Below the pieces are notes generated by a model. It was not told the origin of the DNA and did not search any database. It worked only from the letters and a program-made list of their open reading frames with translations. Of a stretch of 64,000 bases of DNA, positions 1-8,257 are shown in pieces. The number at the start of each line of letters is the position of its first letter. Position 1 is the first letter of the stretch. The stretch comes from DAMCAP01 sp032059445 (GTDB taxonomy: Bacteria; Bacillota; Clostridia; Oscillospirales; Ruminococcaceae), in the NCBI GenBank assembly GCA_032059445.1, contig DAMCAP010000001.1, positions 62,001-126,000 of the forward strand, in the 5' to 3' direction. The translations under genes and the position numbers were made by a program.

Positions 1-142
1 TCTGGGCAAAAACCCGCCTGCCATCACATATAAAGAAATCAAACCTTACTTTAAGAAGCGCGCTGCTCTCCCCGACCGTGTAAAAAATCTGGATAAGCTT
101 ACAGAGGTCATCCAAGCTGCTGTCATTAAGCAGGATCAATAA
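1..142 (+). CDS. C-terminal end of an unrecognised protein (partial)
   Basis: A reading frame enters from before the window (frame starting at base 2) and stops at TAA 140-142, so 46 codons are visible. The visible end is Lys-, Leu- and Ala-rich and looks helical (for example TYKEIKPYF, RVKNLDKL). I do not recognise the family and assign no function. Its stop lies 23 bases before the start of the pentapeptide gene, so the two could share a transcript. Confidence 0.5.
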   Translation, partial: LGKNPPAITYKEIKPYFKKRAALPDRVKNLDKLTEVIQAAVIKQDQ

Positions 143-165
143 CTGAATTAAGGGTGATATTTCCG

Positions 166-774
166 ATGTCTACTTTTACTCAGACAAGCTATAGCGGCGT
201 TGATTTTAGCGATGAATGCTACAATGATGCAGAGCTAAACCGCCTGCGTTTTATTGGTTGCACCTTTGATAGAGCGGATTTTTCTAACGCTACCCTCGAC
301 ACGCTGCATTTTGAGGAATGCAGGTTTAAGGGCTGCCGTTTTATTGGTGCGGTGATCCGCAATACTGCTTTTGTAGGGTGCAGCTTTGGGTTTGCCAGCC
401 TCTTTGGCACCCAGCTTATCGACTGCAAGCTCACCGGCTCGAGCTTGGTTGATTGCGACGCCAACTGTATGGAGCTGGTCGGCGGCAACCTCAGCTATAC
501 CGATCTTAGGGGAATTAACTTCTCCAAAATGCGGCTAACTGGGGTAAACTTTAAAGGTGCTGATCTTTTTGGCTGCCGATTTGATCAAGCCAAGCTCAAA
601 CACTGCGATTTTACTAATGCTATCCTCACCAAAGCCAGCTTTCAGGGTGCAGATATTCGCGACAGCCTCATCGAAGGCACCGATCTCCTCAATCTAAAGC
701 TTAAGAATACCAAAATTGATCTAGCACAAGCCATCGCGATCTCGCGGGCTTTTGGCGGGGTATACACACCTTAA
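166..774 (+). CDS. Qnr/MfpA-like pentapeptide repeat protein
   Basis: This 202-aa protein is made almost entirely of pentapeptide repeats with Phe or Leu at the centre and Ala/Cys two residues earlier (CTFDRADFS, CRFKGCRF, GADLFGCRF). That pattern folds into a right-handed quadrilateral beta helix. The length, and a C-terminal helix ending SRAFGGVY, resemble Qnr-type proteins, which mimic DNA and protect gyrase and topoisomerase IV. The ATG at 166 is preferred over an in-frame GTG at 154 because AGGGTGA sits about 5-10 bases before it. There is no signal peptide, so the protein is cytosolic. A gyrase-protecting role is inferred from fold and size only; many pentapeptide proteins do other things. 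Confidence 0.85.
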   Translation: MSTFTQTSYSGVDFSDECYNDAELNRLRFIGCTFDRADFSNATLDTLHFEECRFKGCRFIGAVIRNTAFVGCSFGFASLFGTQLIDCKLTGSSLVDCDANCMELVGGNLSYTDLRGINFSKMRLTGVNFKGADLFGCRFDQAKLKHCDFTNAILTKASFQGADIRDSLIEGTDLLNLKLKNTKIDLAQAIAISRAFGGVYTP

Positions 775-873
775 TTACCGCAGGAGAAGTAATCTTGCTG
801 GCACAAGGTTATCCTGTCTGGTGTTTCGTGGTCAGCAGTAGACCCATCCATCATTTGCTCTAAGCTCGATACT

Positions 874-1073
874 TACCCCTTCCACCATGACCATACTGCT
901 GATATATTGCCCGAGAAATATTGTGAACTGATTCCTGTAGAGGGTAGCCATACACCAATAGCAAGCACCCTCTGCTAGCTGCTCCCTTCATCCTCTATGA
1001 AAGCTCCGCCCACTACCCCCAGTTGGAGGAAAAGGAGCGGTTTACTGATTGGCTGATAGAAACATTTGCATAA
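874..1073 (+). pseudogene. Decayed alpha/beta hydrolase C-terminus
   Basis: No intact gene is present, but two frames carry recognisable hydrolase-like protein sequence. Bases 874 to about 980 read FHHDHTADILPEKYCEL and then run into a stop. Bases 984-1073 read PFILYESSAHYPQLEEK, RFTDWLIETFA and then TAA. The second block resembles the last helix of alpha/beta hydrolases of the iminopeptidase type. The two pieces are in different frames and no start is visible, so this is a 5'-truncated, frameshifted relic. The family assignment comes from memory of the pattern and is moderate. Confidence 0.5.
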
Positions 1074-1096
1074 TAAACACTGACCTTACATAAAGA

Positions 1097-1136
1097 AGGG
1101 TAACCAAGCTGTACTGCAAGGTTACCCTATTTTCTT
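1097..1136 (+). terminator. Hairpin terminator
   Basis: GGGTAACC at 1098-1105 pairs with GGTTACCC at 1120-1127 and is followed by TATTTTCTTAT. It lies after the pentapeptide gene and hydrolase relic and would end plus-strand transcription there. Confidence 0.6.
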
Positions 1137-1156
1137 ATAGTTTTATCCAGCAGTAA

Positions 1157-1185
1157 AAAGGAGCAGAGTGCTACTCTGCTCCTTT
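1157..1185 (-). terminator. Intrinsic terminator of the amidohydrolase cluster
   Basis: AAAGGAGCAGAGT (1157-1169) and ACTCTGCTCCTTT (1173-1185) form a 13-bp perfect stem. Read on the minus strand it is followed by TTTTTACTG. It lies 28 bases beyond the stop of the last amidohydrolase. Confidence 0.85.
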
Positions 1186-1212
1186 GACTATTGCTATTAT
1201 AAAGCCCATCAA

Positions 1213-2433
1213 CTATTGCTTGTAAACCACGCCGTCCTTCATGACGAAGGTGCAGTGGCACATGCAGCTGATGTCTTCTCTTGGGTCGCCGTCAAAAGCT
1301 GCAATATCAGCAAACTTGCCTGCCTCGATGCTGCCGATTGTGTCTTGCTTGCGCAGCAGCTCAGAAGCAGTCTTGGTAGCAGCGGTAAGTGCCTGCATAG
1401 GAGTCATGCCAAAGTCACAGAGATAACCAAACTCCTTCGCTTGTGCACCGTGGAAGTTATAAGGTGTGGCTGCATCGGTACCAAAAGCAATTGGGATGCC
1501 TTCCTCAAGGCAACGTCTAAAGCCATTTTGGTGGGTGCTTAGTACCTGATTTGCCTTATCGATTGCCCACTGGGGGGTACCGATCCGAGCACCGTTTTCT
1601 ACGATACACTTGGCAGCAATGATGGTGGGTACCAGGTAGGTGCCCATCTCCTTCATCAGGGTAATGCACTCCTCATCCATGATCATGCCGTGCTCGATGG
1701 AGGTAACCCCTGCACGGATTGCATCCTTGATGCCACTGGTGCCGTGAGCATGGGTAGCGGTAATCATGCCATACATCTTGGCAGTGTCGATGATTGCCTT
1801 CATCTCTTCGAAACTAAACTGCTGAGCACCTACGGTAGTGCCAAGGCTCATGACGCCACCTGTAGACATAAACTTGATATAATCAACGCCATGCTTAATG
1901 TTGTTACGAGTCTGCTTGATCAGCTCGGCAGGGCCGTCGCCTACCGCTACTGTAGGAAGCACCTCGCTGATATAGGGGTTATAGTGATGGTCTGAGTGAC
2001 CGCCGGTAGAGGAAAGCGCAGAGCCCGATACCATCAGACGAGGGCCCCAAAACTCCCCACTGTTGATGCTATCTCTTACAGCCACATCTATAAAGCCCAT
2101 ATCACCGCAGCTTCTTACAGAAGTAAAGCCAGCCATCAGATCGGCCTGTACATTCTTGAGTGCCTTGAGTGCCGCCTTGCCGATTGTCATGTAGGGTCTA
2201 ACTGCTAGTGAGCTTCCCTCTCCGTTGCCCGTCAGATGCATATGGCAATCGATTAGGCCGGGAGTAACAAACTTATCCCCCATATCGATCAGCTCATAGC
2301 CCTCTGTTTTGGCAGTGGCTGCTGGCTCTACTGCTGTAATCTTATTTGCATCCACCAAGATTACTACATTTTCAAGTACCTGGCTGTTGACAGCGTCAAA
2401 CATCTTTTTGCATTTCAGTGCATACTTACCCAT
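1213..2433 (-). CDS. Amidohydrolase, Xaa-Pro dipeptidase/imidazolonepropionase-like (copy 1)
   Basis: This 406-aa metal-dependent hydrolase belongs to the amidohydrolase superfamily. It has the N-terminal beta-sandwich followed by PGLIDCHMHL (metal ligands His64 and His66). Further motifs are IKFMSTGG (candidate bridging Lys), THAHG and IEHG (His ligands), and AFGTDAATP with the catalytic Asp. No signal peptide is seen, so it acts in the cytosol. Related characterised enzymes cleave Xaa-Pro or N-acyl amino acid substrates, but the substrate cannot be read from sequence. It is the last of three tandem paralogs on the minus strand, 248 bases after copy 2, with a terminator behind it. Confidence 0.85.
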   Translation of the reverse strand: MGKYALKCKKMFDAVNSQVLENVVILVDANKITAVEPAATAKTEGYELIDMGDKFVTPGLIDCHMHLTGNGEGSSLAVRPYMTIGKAALKALKNVQADLMAGFTSVRSCGDMGFIDVAVRDSINSGEFWGPRLMVSGSALSSTGGHSDHHYNPYISEVLPTVAVGDGPAELIKQTRNNIKHGVDYIKFMSTGGVMSLGTTVGAQQFSFEEMKAIIDTAKMYGMITATHAHGTSGIKDAIRAGVTSIEHGMIMDEECITLMKEMGTYLVPTIIAAKCIVENGARIGTPQWAIDKANQVLSTHQNGFRRCLEEGIPIAFGTDAATPYNFHGAQAKEFGYLCDFGMTPMQALTAATKTASELLRKQDTIGSIEAGKFADIAAFDGDPREDISCMCHCTFVMKDGVVYKQ

Positions 2434-2632
2434 TTTACAATACCATCCTTACGTTATTATAATTGATGATTCAAGCCATGATCGGCACACATCTACTCTA
2501 CAGGCATCTGCCTGCATGTTGATACGTCCTCTATAAACGATATTGATTTAGAATTCAAAACCTGAAGGCCATGTAGTGGGCTGCATCGCAATCAAGGAGC
2601 AAGCGCAAGGCACCTGCTACCCTAAGCACAGC

Positions 2633-2672
2633 TCCGCCAAAGGCTGTCGCAAAACCGACAGCCTCTGGCGGA
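2633..2672 (-). terminator. Strong intercistronic hairpin, possible terminator
   Basis: TCCGCC plus AAGGCTGTCG pair with the complementary arm ending CTGGCGGA. The hairpin starts ten bases beyond the stop of the second amidohydrolase. There is no U-run on the minus strand, so it may act as a weak or attenuating terminator, or protect the 3' end. Confidence 0.5.
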
Positions 2673-2681
2673 ACCAATTAA

Positions 2682-3923
2682 CTATATCTTTGACTGACCA
2701 TCCTGCTTGCAGACGACTGCGCCTTTCATTACAAAAGAGCAATGGTTTACAGCCTTGATGTCATCTCTTGGGTCGCTGTCAAGGGCGACTAAGTCGGCAA
2801 ATTTGCCGGGCTCCAGAGCGCCTACCTCATGCTCCTTGCGCATCAGCTGAGCTGCTGATCTGGTGGCGCAGTAGAGCACCTCCAGTACATCCATACCTTG
2901 CTTGTGCATCAGCTCCATCTCATAGGTCTGCTTACCGTGGAAGTTACCTGGAGTACCTGCGTCGCTACCAAAGGCAATCTTTACGCCTGCGTTATGGCAC
3001 TTTGTAAAGCTCTCCGCATGCCTCTTATGTACCTGATTGGATTTTTCGATCATCCAGTCAGCAGCGCCCATCTCCTTACCTACTACACAGATCCGCTCGC
3101 CGGCGATGATGGTAGGTACCAGATAGGTGCCATGCTCCTTCATCAGCTGGATGCCCTCGTCATCGATCAAGGTGCCGTGCTCTACCGAGGTTACTCCTGC
3201 TCTGACTGCATCCTTGATACCGCTGGTACCATGGCAGTGAGTTGCAGTAGTAAGCCCATACATTTTGGCGGTATCGATGACTGCTTTCATCTCTTCAAAG
3301 CTCATCTGCTGGGCGTTTACATTGGTACCTGCGCTCATTACGCCACCGGTCGACATGTATTTTACCAGCTCGGCGCCGTGCTTGATTACCTCACGAGTTG
3401 CCTTGATCAAGCCATCGGGGCCATCACCGATACTTCCCAGTGCCACACTCTCCTGGATGTAAGGATTGTAGTGACTGTCGGCATGACCACCGGTAGTGCC
3501 CACACATGGGCCCGATACCATCAGCCTTGGGCCTGCGATATCACCCCTGTTGATTGCCTTTTTTAGAGAAACATCTACATATCCGGGATCGCCTACGATT
3601 CTGAGAGAAGTAAAGCCTGCCAGCAGATCAGTCTGGGCATTCTTCATTGCCTTAAAGGCGTAATCGCCAATTGTCATGTACGGAGTCTGGGTCATATCAT
3701 TTCCGCCGCCATTCATACAGAGGTGTACATGGCAGTCGATAAAACCGGGGCTTACAAACTTCGCCGAAAGATCAATCACTTCGTAGGAAGAAAGATCGGT
3801 CTTACCATCATTCTTAAGCACTGCATAAACCTTATCGCCCTCAGTCAGGACGATCATGTTTTCCAAAACACTCTTACTTGCGGAATCAAATAGCTTTCCA
3901 CAGAGAATTGCTTTCTTTTGCAT
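2682..3923 (-). CDS. Amidohydrolase, Xaa-Pro dipeptidase-like (copy 2)
   Basis: This 413-aa paralog of its two neighbours has the same motif order: FIDCHVHL (His65, His67), VKYMSTGG, THCHG, VEHG and AFGSDAGTP. It differs from them at several second-shell positions (THCHG rather than THAHG, SDAGTP rather than TDAATP), so it may differ in substrate. The start is placed at 3923 because AGAGGGG lies just upstream. An in-frame ATG at 3947 lacks a ribosome-binding site. It follows copy 3 by only 33 bases and is presumably co-transcribed with it. Confidence 0.85.
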   Translation of the reverse strand: MQKKAILCGKLFDSASKSVLENMIVLTEGDKVYAVLKNDGKTDLSSYEVIDLSAKFVSPGFIDCHVHLCMNGGGNDMTQTPYMTIGDYAFKAMKNAQTDLLAGFTSLRIVGDPGYVDVSLKKAINRGDIAGPRLMVSGPCVGTTGGHADSHYNPYIQESVALGSIGDGPDGLIKATREVIKHGAELVKYMSTGGVMSAGTNVNAQQMSFEEMKAVIDTAKMYGLTTATHCHGTSGIKDAVRAGVTSVEHGTLIDDEGIQLMKEHGTYLVPTIIAGERICVVGKEMGAADWMIEKSNQVHKRHAESFTKCHNAGVKIAFGSDAGTPGNFHGKQTYEMELMHKQGMDVLEVLYCATRSAAQLMRKEHEVGALEPGKFADLVALDSDPRDDIKAVNHCSFVMKGAVVCKQDGQSKI

Positions 3924-3956
3924 AGGAAACCCCTCTTTTCTGATCATTTAGCCGAT

Positions 3957-5171
3957 CTATCTCTTGTGGATAACGCCGTCCTTCATCACGAAGCAGCATT
4001 TTTCCATCGCCTTGATATCTTCTCTTGGGTCGGTCTCAAAGGCTGCAATATCAGCAAGCTTACCAGCCTCGATGCTGCCGATTTCATGAGATTTACGTAC
4101 CAGCTCCGATGCAGTCTTGGTAGCGGCAGTAAGAGCTTCAAGAGCAGTCATGCCGAAGCCTTGCAGCAGCTCAAACTCATAGCCCTGCTTGCCGTGGAAG
4201 TTAAATGGAGTCGCTGCGTCGGTACCAAATGCGATCTTGACGCCGGCTGCTCTTGCTTTTTGGAAGCCGTTTCTGTGGGTGCTCAGTACCTGCTCAGCCT
4301 TTTTGATGGCCCATTCAGGGGTGCCGATGCTTGCGCCCTTTACCACGATCCGCTCAGCGGCGATAATCGTGGGCACCAGATATGTACCTCTCTTGACCAT
4401 CTCCTCAATGCACTCGTCATCTAGGATCATGCCATGCTCTACAGAGGTAACGCCTGCCTTGACTGCGCACTTGATACCCTCGGTGCCGTGGGCATGGGTT
4501 GCAGTGGTCAGACCATACATATTGGCAATCTCGATAACTGCTGCCATCTCATCAGCGGTCATTTGCTGTGCTCCTACAGTGGTGCCAAGGCTCATAACGC
4601 CGCCGGTCGACATAAACTTCAGCAGGTCTACGCCATGCTTGATGTTGTATCTTGCACACTGGCGAAGTGCGTCGGGGCCGTCACCGATATTGCCCATTGC
4701 AATGCTCTCGGTGATGTAGGGGTTGTAGTGGCTGTCGGCATGACCGCCGGTGGTGCCAAGGCAAGGGCCAGATACCAGCAATCTAGGGCCTACTACCTCA
4801 CCTCTGTTGATGGCATTTCTCAAAGCTACATCTACATATCCCATATCGCCCAGAGAGCGCAGGGTGGTGAAGCCTGCCATCAGGTCAGCCTGCGCCGAAC
4901 GCATGGCCTTGAGGGTGAAATCGCCTATTGTCTGATATGGAGCATAGGTTGTGCTGCCTTCGCCATTCATTGTCAGGTGCACATGGCAGTCGATAAGGCC
5001 GGGGGTTACAAACTTATCGGAGAGATCAACTACCTCGTAGCCTTCGGTAGATTCGCCGCTTGTGGAGATCTTTTCGATCTTGTTGCCATCCACATAAACC
5101 AAGACATTTTCCAGTACCTTTTCGTTGGCTGCATCAAAAAGTTTGCCGCATTTGATTACTTGTTTGGACAT
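3957..5171 (-). CDS. Amidohydrolase, Xaa-Pro dipeptidase-like (copy 3)
   Basis: This 404-aa cytosolic hydrolase is the promoter-proximal member of the tandem trio. Visible ligand motifs are LIDCHVHL (His63, His65), LKFMSTGG, THAHG, VEHG and AFGTDAATP. The start at 5171 is supported by GGGAGGAA eight bases upstream; the frame stays open to 5276, but that extension has no ribosome-binding site. It is closest to copy 1 by motif. Three adjacent paralogs suggest duplication followed by substrate diversification on dipeptides or N-acylated amino acids (inference). Confidence 0.85.
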   Translation of the reverse strand: MSKQVIKCGKLFDAANEKVLENVLVYVDGNKIEKISTSGESTEGYEVVDLSDKFVTPGLIDCHVHLTMNGEGSTTYAPYQTIGDFTLKAMRSAQADLMAGFTTLRSLGDMGYVDVALRNAINRGEVVGPRLLVSGPCLGTTGGHADSHYNPYITESIAMGNIGDGPDALRQCARYNIKHGVDLLKFMSTGGVMSLGTTVGAQQMTADEMAAVIEIANMYGLTTATHAHGTEGIKCAVKAGVTSVEHGMILDDECIEEMVKRGTYLVPTIIAAERIVVKGASIGTPEWAIKKAEQVLSTHRNGFQKARAAGVKIAFGTDAATPFNFHGKQGYEFELLQGFGMTALEALTAATKTASELVRKSHEIGSIEAGKLADIAAFETDPREDIKAMEKCCFVMKDGVIHKR

Positions 5172-5460
5172 TGTCGTTATTCCTCCCAAAATTTTTATCT
5201 TACTTAAAGATCTGATACCATAAACGCAGATTTCTCGGTTATTACTTCGTGCACTCCTGCCGTGCCGGCACTCCATTTTTGAAAGGTCAAAACGGAGAGA
5301 AACGTAAGGGCAAGCCCTAGCATCGCTTGATTGCGTTGTTACATATACGGTTTAGCCCGTTGGGGTAACAAGGGAGCCCTTTGAGCCTTTAATAAATTGC
5401 CTTAGTAAAATATTTGCTTTTCGTTTATTATACTACGAAACATCTTTGCCCGCAATCGCA
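5172..5460. other. Intergenic region upstream of the amidohydrolase operon
   Basis: About 290 bases without a convincing gene. It should hold the promoter of the amidohydrolase operon. I see short self-complementary stretches (GGGCAAGCCCT near 5309) but no assignable element. Confidence 0.4.
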
Positions 5461-5495
5461 AAAAACAGAGGGATTTATACTTCCCTCTGTTTTTT
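5461..5495 (-). terminator. Bidirectional-looking intrinsic terminator
   Basis: AAAAACAGAGGGA pairs with TCCCTCTGTTTTT around a short loop. It lies 50 bases beyond the stop of the minus-strand carrier gene and carries U-runs for both strands. Confidence 0.85.
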
Positions 5496-5544
5496 GATGA
5501 TTTATGAAGTTTAGGCAAGGTAAAACGAATAAGTAAAAGAGTTA

Positions 5545-6750
5545 TTAGTTAAAGATCATCGGAGCGATGATACCTGCAAATGCAACAGAAGCAATCGTTA
5601 CTGTAGTAAAGCCGCCAACGATCATCTTAGGCAGGATATGCTCTAGGGCTCTCTGCCTTTGCTCCTCGGTGGCGCCCTCCATCGAAGCTACCGCCTCATT
5701 TGAGAGGATCTGTGTACCGGGGTAACCGATCATAGCGGTAATGCCGATTGCGATGGACATCGCTGGGGAGTAACCCACCATCTTACCGGTGACCACTGCC
5801 ACGATTGCAATACCGACTGCGCTTAATCCCAGCAGACCTGCGATAGGAGCTAACATATCAAGCAGCTGAGCGGGAGTAATGGTAGCGAAGTTGCCGGGTA
5901 GCATACCCAGCATAGCAAACATCAGCATACCGTCTGCGCCAGCCTTTGCGATAGCATTCTTAGGCAAGAAGTTGATTCTTGCAAAGATCAAGCCAAAGAG
6001 CAGGAAGGCGATGTTGGGGTTGAGCCAGTAGTTTGCAGGAGAAGAGCCGGGGATCATGGTCTTTATTGCCACGAAGTATGCGATAACAGCCACAATCGAG
6101 AGCTTTGCGAAGTTCATAGTGCTGGTGTCGTATTTCTTTGGCACATCTCTCAGCAATCTCATTGCAGGGAGCTTGATTTTGGTCTTTTTGGCTACTGCGC
6201 CGTCTAGTTCGCCTCTTTTGAGCTTGTCGTTAATTTCTTTCTTTAAGCAGAGGGTTGCGATGGGCATACCGCAGAAGCCCTGAAAAGCCAGCACCAGGAT
6301 CGCAAACGCGCCTAGCTCTGGTCGCCCGGCAGCTTTGGCAATGTCAGATACGATGATGCCTGCGATGGTACCACCAGAAATCGGTGGTGCCGCAGTCAGC
6401 GCGTACTCTCTACCAAAGAGGGCCGTACCGATGGTAAAGCAGATGATTGCAATACCACCAAGGCCCGTAAGAGCGATGACTACAGTCTTCCACTCAGAGA
6501 GGATATCTTCGAGATCGATGATGGTACCCAGATTGGTGATCAGCAGCGGCACGCCAAATGCTACCATCAGACCAGGTAATACAGATTTGGTGGTTACATC
6601 GGCAGGGAGCACCCCACTCCAGAAGCCGGCGATAAAAACTAAGCTCGCGATGACCAGAGAAGACACATAGCCGTTGGTCTTGTTGGAGATAAACTCCGAA
6701 ACCACGTAGATAACTGCAATGACTGCAAAACACATTAATGGTGTCCACAT
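5545..6750 (-). CDS. Predicted multi-spanning carrier, glutamate/Na+ symporter (GltS)-like
   Basis: This 401-aa very hydrophobic inner-membrane protein has about ten to eleven predicted spans. A Gly-rich re-entrant-like motif (AAPPISGGTIAG) follows the fourth span, and a charged cytoplasmic loop (KKEINDKLKRG) divides the protein. The two halves have similar spacing, as in carriers with an inverted repeat such as GltS or 2-keto-3-deoxygluconate permeases. The start has AGGAG eight bases upstream. Its position beside three amidohydrolases suggests it imports their substrate or exports a product. Family assignment is tentative and the substrate is unknown. Confidence 0.55.
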   Translation of the reverse strand: MWTPLMCFAVIAVIYVVSEFISNKTNGYVSSLVIASLVFIAGFWSGVLPADVTTKSVLPGLMVAFGVPLLITNLGTIIDLEDILSEWKTVVIALTGLGGIAIICFTIGTALFGREYALTAAPPISGGTIAGIIVSDIAKAAGRPELGAFAILVLAFQGFCGMPIATLCLKKEINDKLKRGELDGAVAKKTKIKLPAMRLLRDVPKKYDTSTMNFAKLSIVAVIAYFVAIKTMIPGSSPANYWLNPNIAFLLFGLIFARINFLPKNAIAKAGADGMLMFAMLGMLPGNFATITPAQLLDMLAPIAGLLGLSAVGIAIVAVVTGKMVGYSPAMSIAIGITAMIGYPGTQILSNEAVASMEGATEEQRQRALEHILPKMIVGGFTTVTIASVAFAGIIAPMIFN

Positions 6751-6786
6751 ATTGTTAATTCTCCTAATAAATGTAATGTGAGGGTT

Positions 6787-6978
6787 CTAGTCCCTCCAGA
6801 TGCAATTGGTGTGAAATATTGATGTCAGAGGACGTATGAACTTTTCAAGGTGCAAAAATACTACCTCAACGCCATCCAATGGCTTGCCCCACCAATATCG
6901 GGGTAGGTCGCTGAGGTCGCTGAGGTCGCTTTCACCAAAGTCGCTAAAGTCTCCCACGCCTCCAAAGTCGCTAATCAT
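6787..6978 (-). CDS. Small repetitive ORF upstream of the carrier (63 aa), possible leader
   Basis: An ATG at 6978 sits seven bases after an ideal GGAGGTGA. The frame runs 63 codons to a TAG 36 bases before the carrier start, on the same strand. The N-terminal half repeats Ser-Asp-Phe-Gly or Ser-Asp-Leu (SDFGGVGDFSDFGESDLSDL), encoded by 9-base repeats of the AGCGACCTC type. Two adjacent Trp codons follow (RYWWGKP). I do not recognise it. It could be a true small protein or a leader peptide whose translation tunes the carrier gene. The excellent ribosome-binding site argues that it is translated. Confidence 0.5.
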   Translation of the reverse strand: MISDFGGVGDFSDFGESDLSDLSDLPRYWWGKPLDGVEVVFLHLEKFIRPLTSIFHTNCIWRD

Positions 6979-7375
6979 CAATATTTCACCTCCTTGCAGC
7001 ACACTGCATTTAAGATTCGAATTCTAAATCAATTTCATTCACTGCTTTTACGCCTCTGCCTGCGCTATTTCGCGCAGTGACAATCGTTCGTTATCGGACT
7101 TAATAAAAATTATTAATCCCAGAGTCATAATCTTCATAGTCTGGCTGTGAATTGTTGCTTATTATGCCACGAATGATTTTGACTGTCAATAGCACAAAGA
7201 CAAATTTTCCATAAGTCATAATTGAACACTTTAAACCGCGAAATCGAAATGTGGATAATGCACAAAGAATAGAGCCGCTCTGTTGCACATCATAGTAGAT
7301 ACTATTTGTATACAACGTAGTTTTGGGGCACTACAAAATCAGATAAACCCACCAAAACTATATGCAAAACGAACA
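6979..7375. other. Intergenic region before the small ORF and carrier
   Basis: About 400 bases with no supported gene. It presumably contains the promoter of the small ORF/carrier unit. CTGCGCTATTTCGCGCAG near 7060 is a small hairpin. Nothing else stands out. Confidence 0.35.
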
Positions 7376-7403
7376 AAAACAGAGGGGACAAGCCCTCTGT
7401 TTC
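7376..7403 (-). terminator. Intrinsic terminator
   Basis: AAAACAGAGGG pairs with CCCTCTGTTT; on the minus strand it is followed by TTTTTG. It ends the DUF1624 transcript 34 bases beyond its stop codon. Confidence 0.8.
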
Positions 7404-7436
7404 CTCGTAAATTTTTGTGTAATTTTGACAGTGACT

Positions 7437-8177
7437 TTAAAACGCCGCTCCAAATAAAAACAACAACCCAAGGAAGAGAGGCTGATGCACAAGATAGATT
7501 ACCATGGTGTTTTTGCCGATACTCGATAGCATGCTGCTCCTTTGCCTTGTACTCCAGCGGGGGAAGCCATGCTGCTTGCAATAAAGCCCGATAAAGGCCC
7601 CCAGCAAAAACAGCCAGCTCCAAGGCAGCAAAGGATAATAGTCAGAGCTGATAAAACCCTGCGAAGGCATGCCCAGCCAAAATAACCCACCCCAGTTATA
7701 GAGGAAACTAGGCAGAGCAAGCTTAAACTGTAAAAACTGCACATACCCGCTAGGGATGTGATACGTCAGGTAAAAAAGCAGGATACACGCTGCTCCGCCC
7801 CAAAGAGGGGGAATCGCCTCGATCAAGGGGCGTGCCAGCCAAAACAGTAGGATCATGGTACCAAAATAATGAAGCACACCAAACACAATCACCTGATCAG
7901 GCATTGCAAAATAACTGGCAGCCGTAATCAGCAGTCCAAGGCCAAAGATCTTTGACCCCCGCTTAAAATTACTGCGGCTCAGCGAGCAGGATACCCCCGA
8001 TACTGCCATCAGCGTACCTGCCGAAATATATCGTAAGATACTGACCGTATCACCCCAAAACCAGTCCATCTTTAGAGAGGTAAACATCGCTAAGTCATAG
8101 CCCAGATGATACAATACGATTGCGATCAGCATCAGCCCCCGCAGCTCGTCCAATGCATATACTCTATCTTTTACCAT
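7437..8177 (-). CDS. DUF1624 / HGSNAT-catalytic-domain-like membrane protein
   Basis: This 246-aa integral membrane protein has about seven spans and opens with ALDELRGLMLIAIVLYH. That is the typical first helix of DUF1624 and related acyltransferase-3-like proteins, where a conserved Arg and a membrane His contribute to acyl transfer. A C-terminal GKNTMVIYLVHQP is also typical. The family resembles heparan-alpha-glucosaminide acetyltransferase, which moves acetyl groups across the membrane onto sugars, but the bacterial substrate is unknown. The ribosome-binding site GAGGTGAGAAG supports the start at 8177. It lies downstream of the MFS gene and may share its transcript. Confidence 0.75.
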   Translation of the reverse strand: MVKDRVYALDELRGLMLIAIVLYHLGYDLAMFTSLKMDWFWGDTVSILRYISAGTLMAVSGVSCSLSRSNFKRGSKIFGLGLLITAASYFAMPDQVIVFGVLHYFGTMILLFWLARPLIEAIPPLWGGAACILLFYLTYHIPSGYVQFLQFKLALPSFLYNWGGLFWLGMPSQGFISSDYYPLLPWSWLFLLGAFIGLYCKQHGFPRWSTRQRSSMLSSIGKNTMVIYLVHQPLFLGLLFLFGAAF

Positions 8178-8257
8178 AATCTTCTCACCTCTCTTTTTAA
8201 TTCACACGCTAAATCTGTTAAATCTACGTACTTTGAGCATATTGGCTGTGAGCCTCT

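Noticed and set aside
154..165. GTG start for the pentapeptide protein
   Set aside because: The in-frame ATG at 166 has the better-placed AGGGTGA; the GTG itself lies within that ribosome-binding sequence.
4434..5207. A 257-codon plus-strand frame opposite the third amidohydrolase
   Set aside because: It is a shadow of the conserved minus-strand gene, with protein composition that fits no family and no ribosome-binding site.
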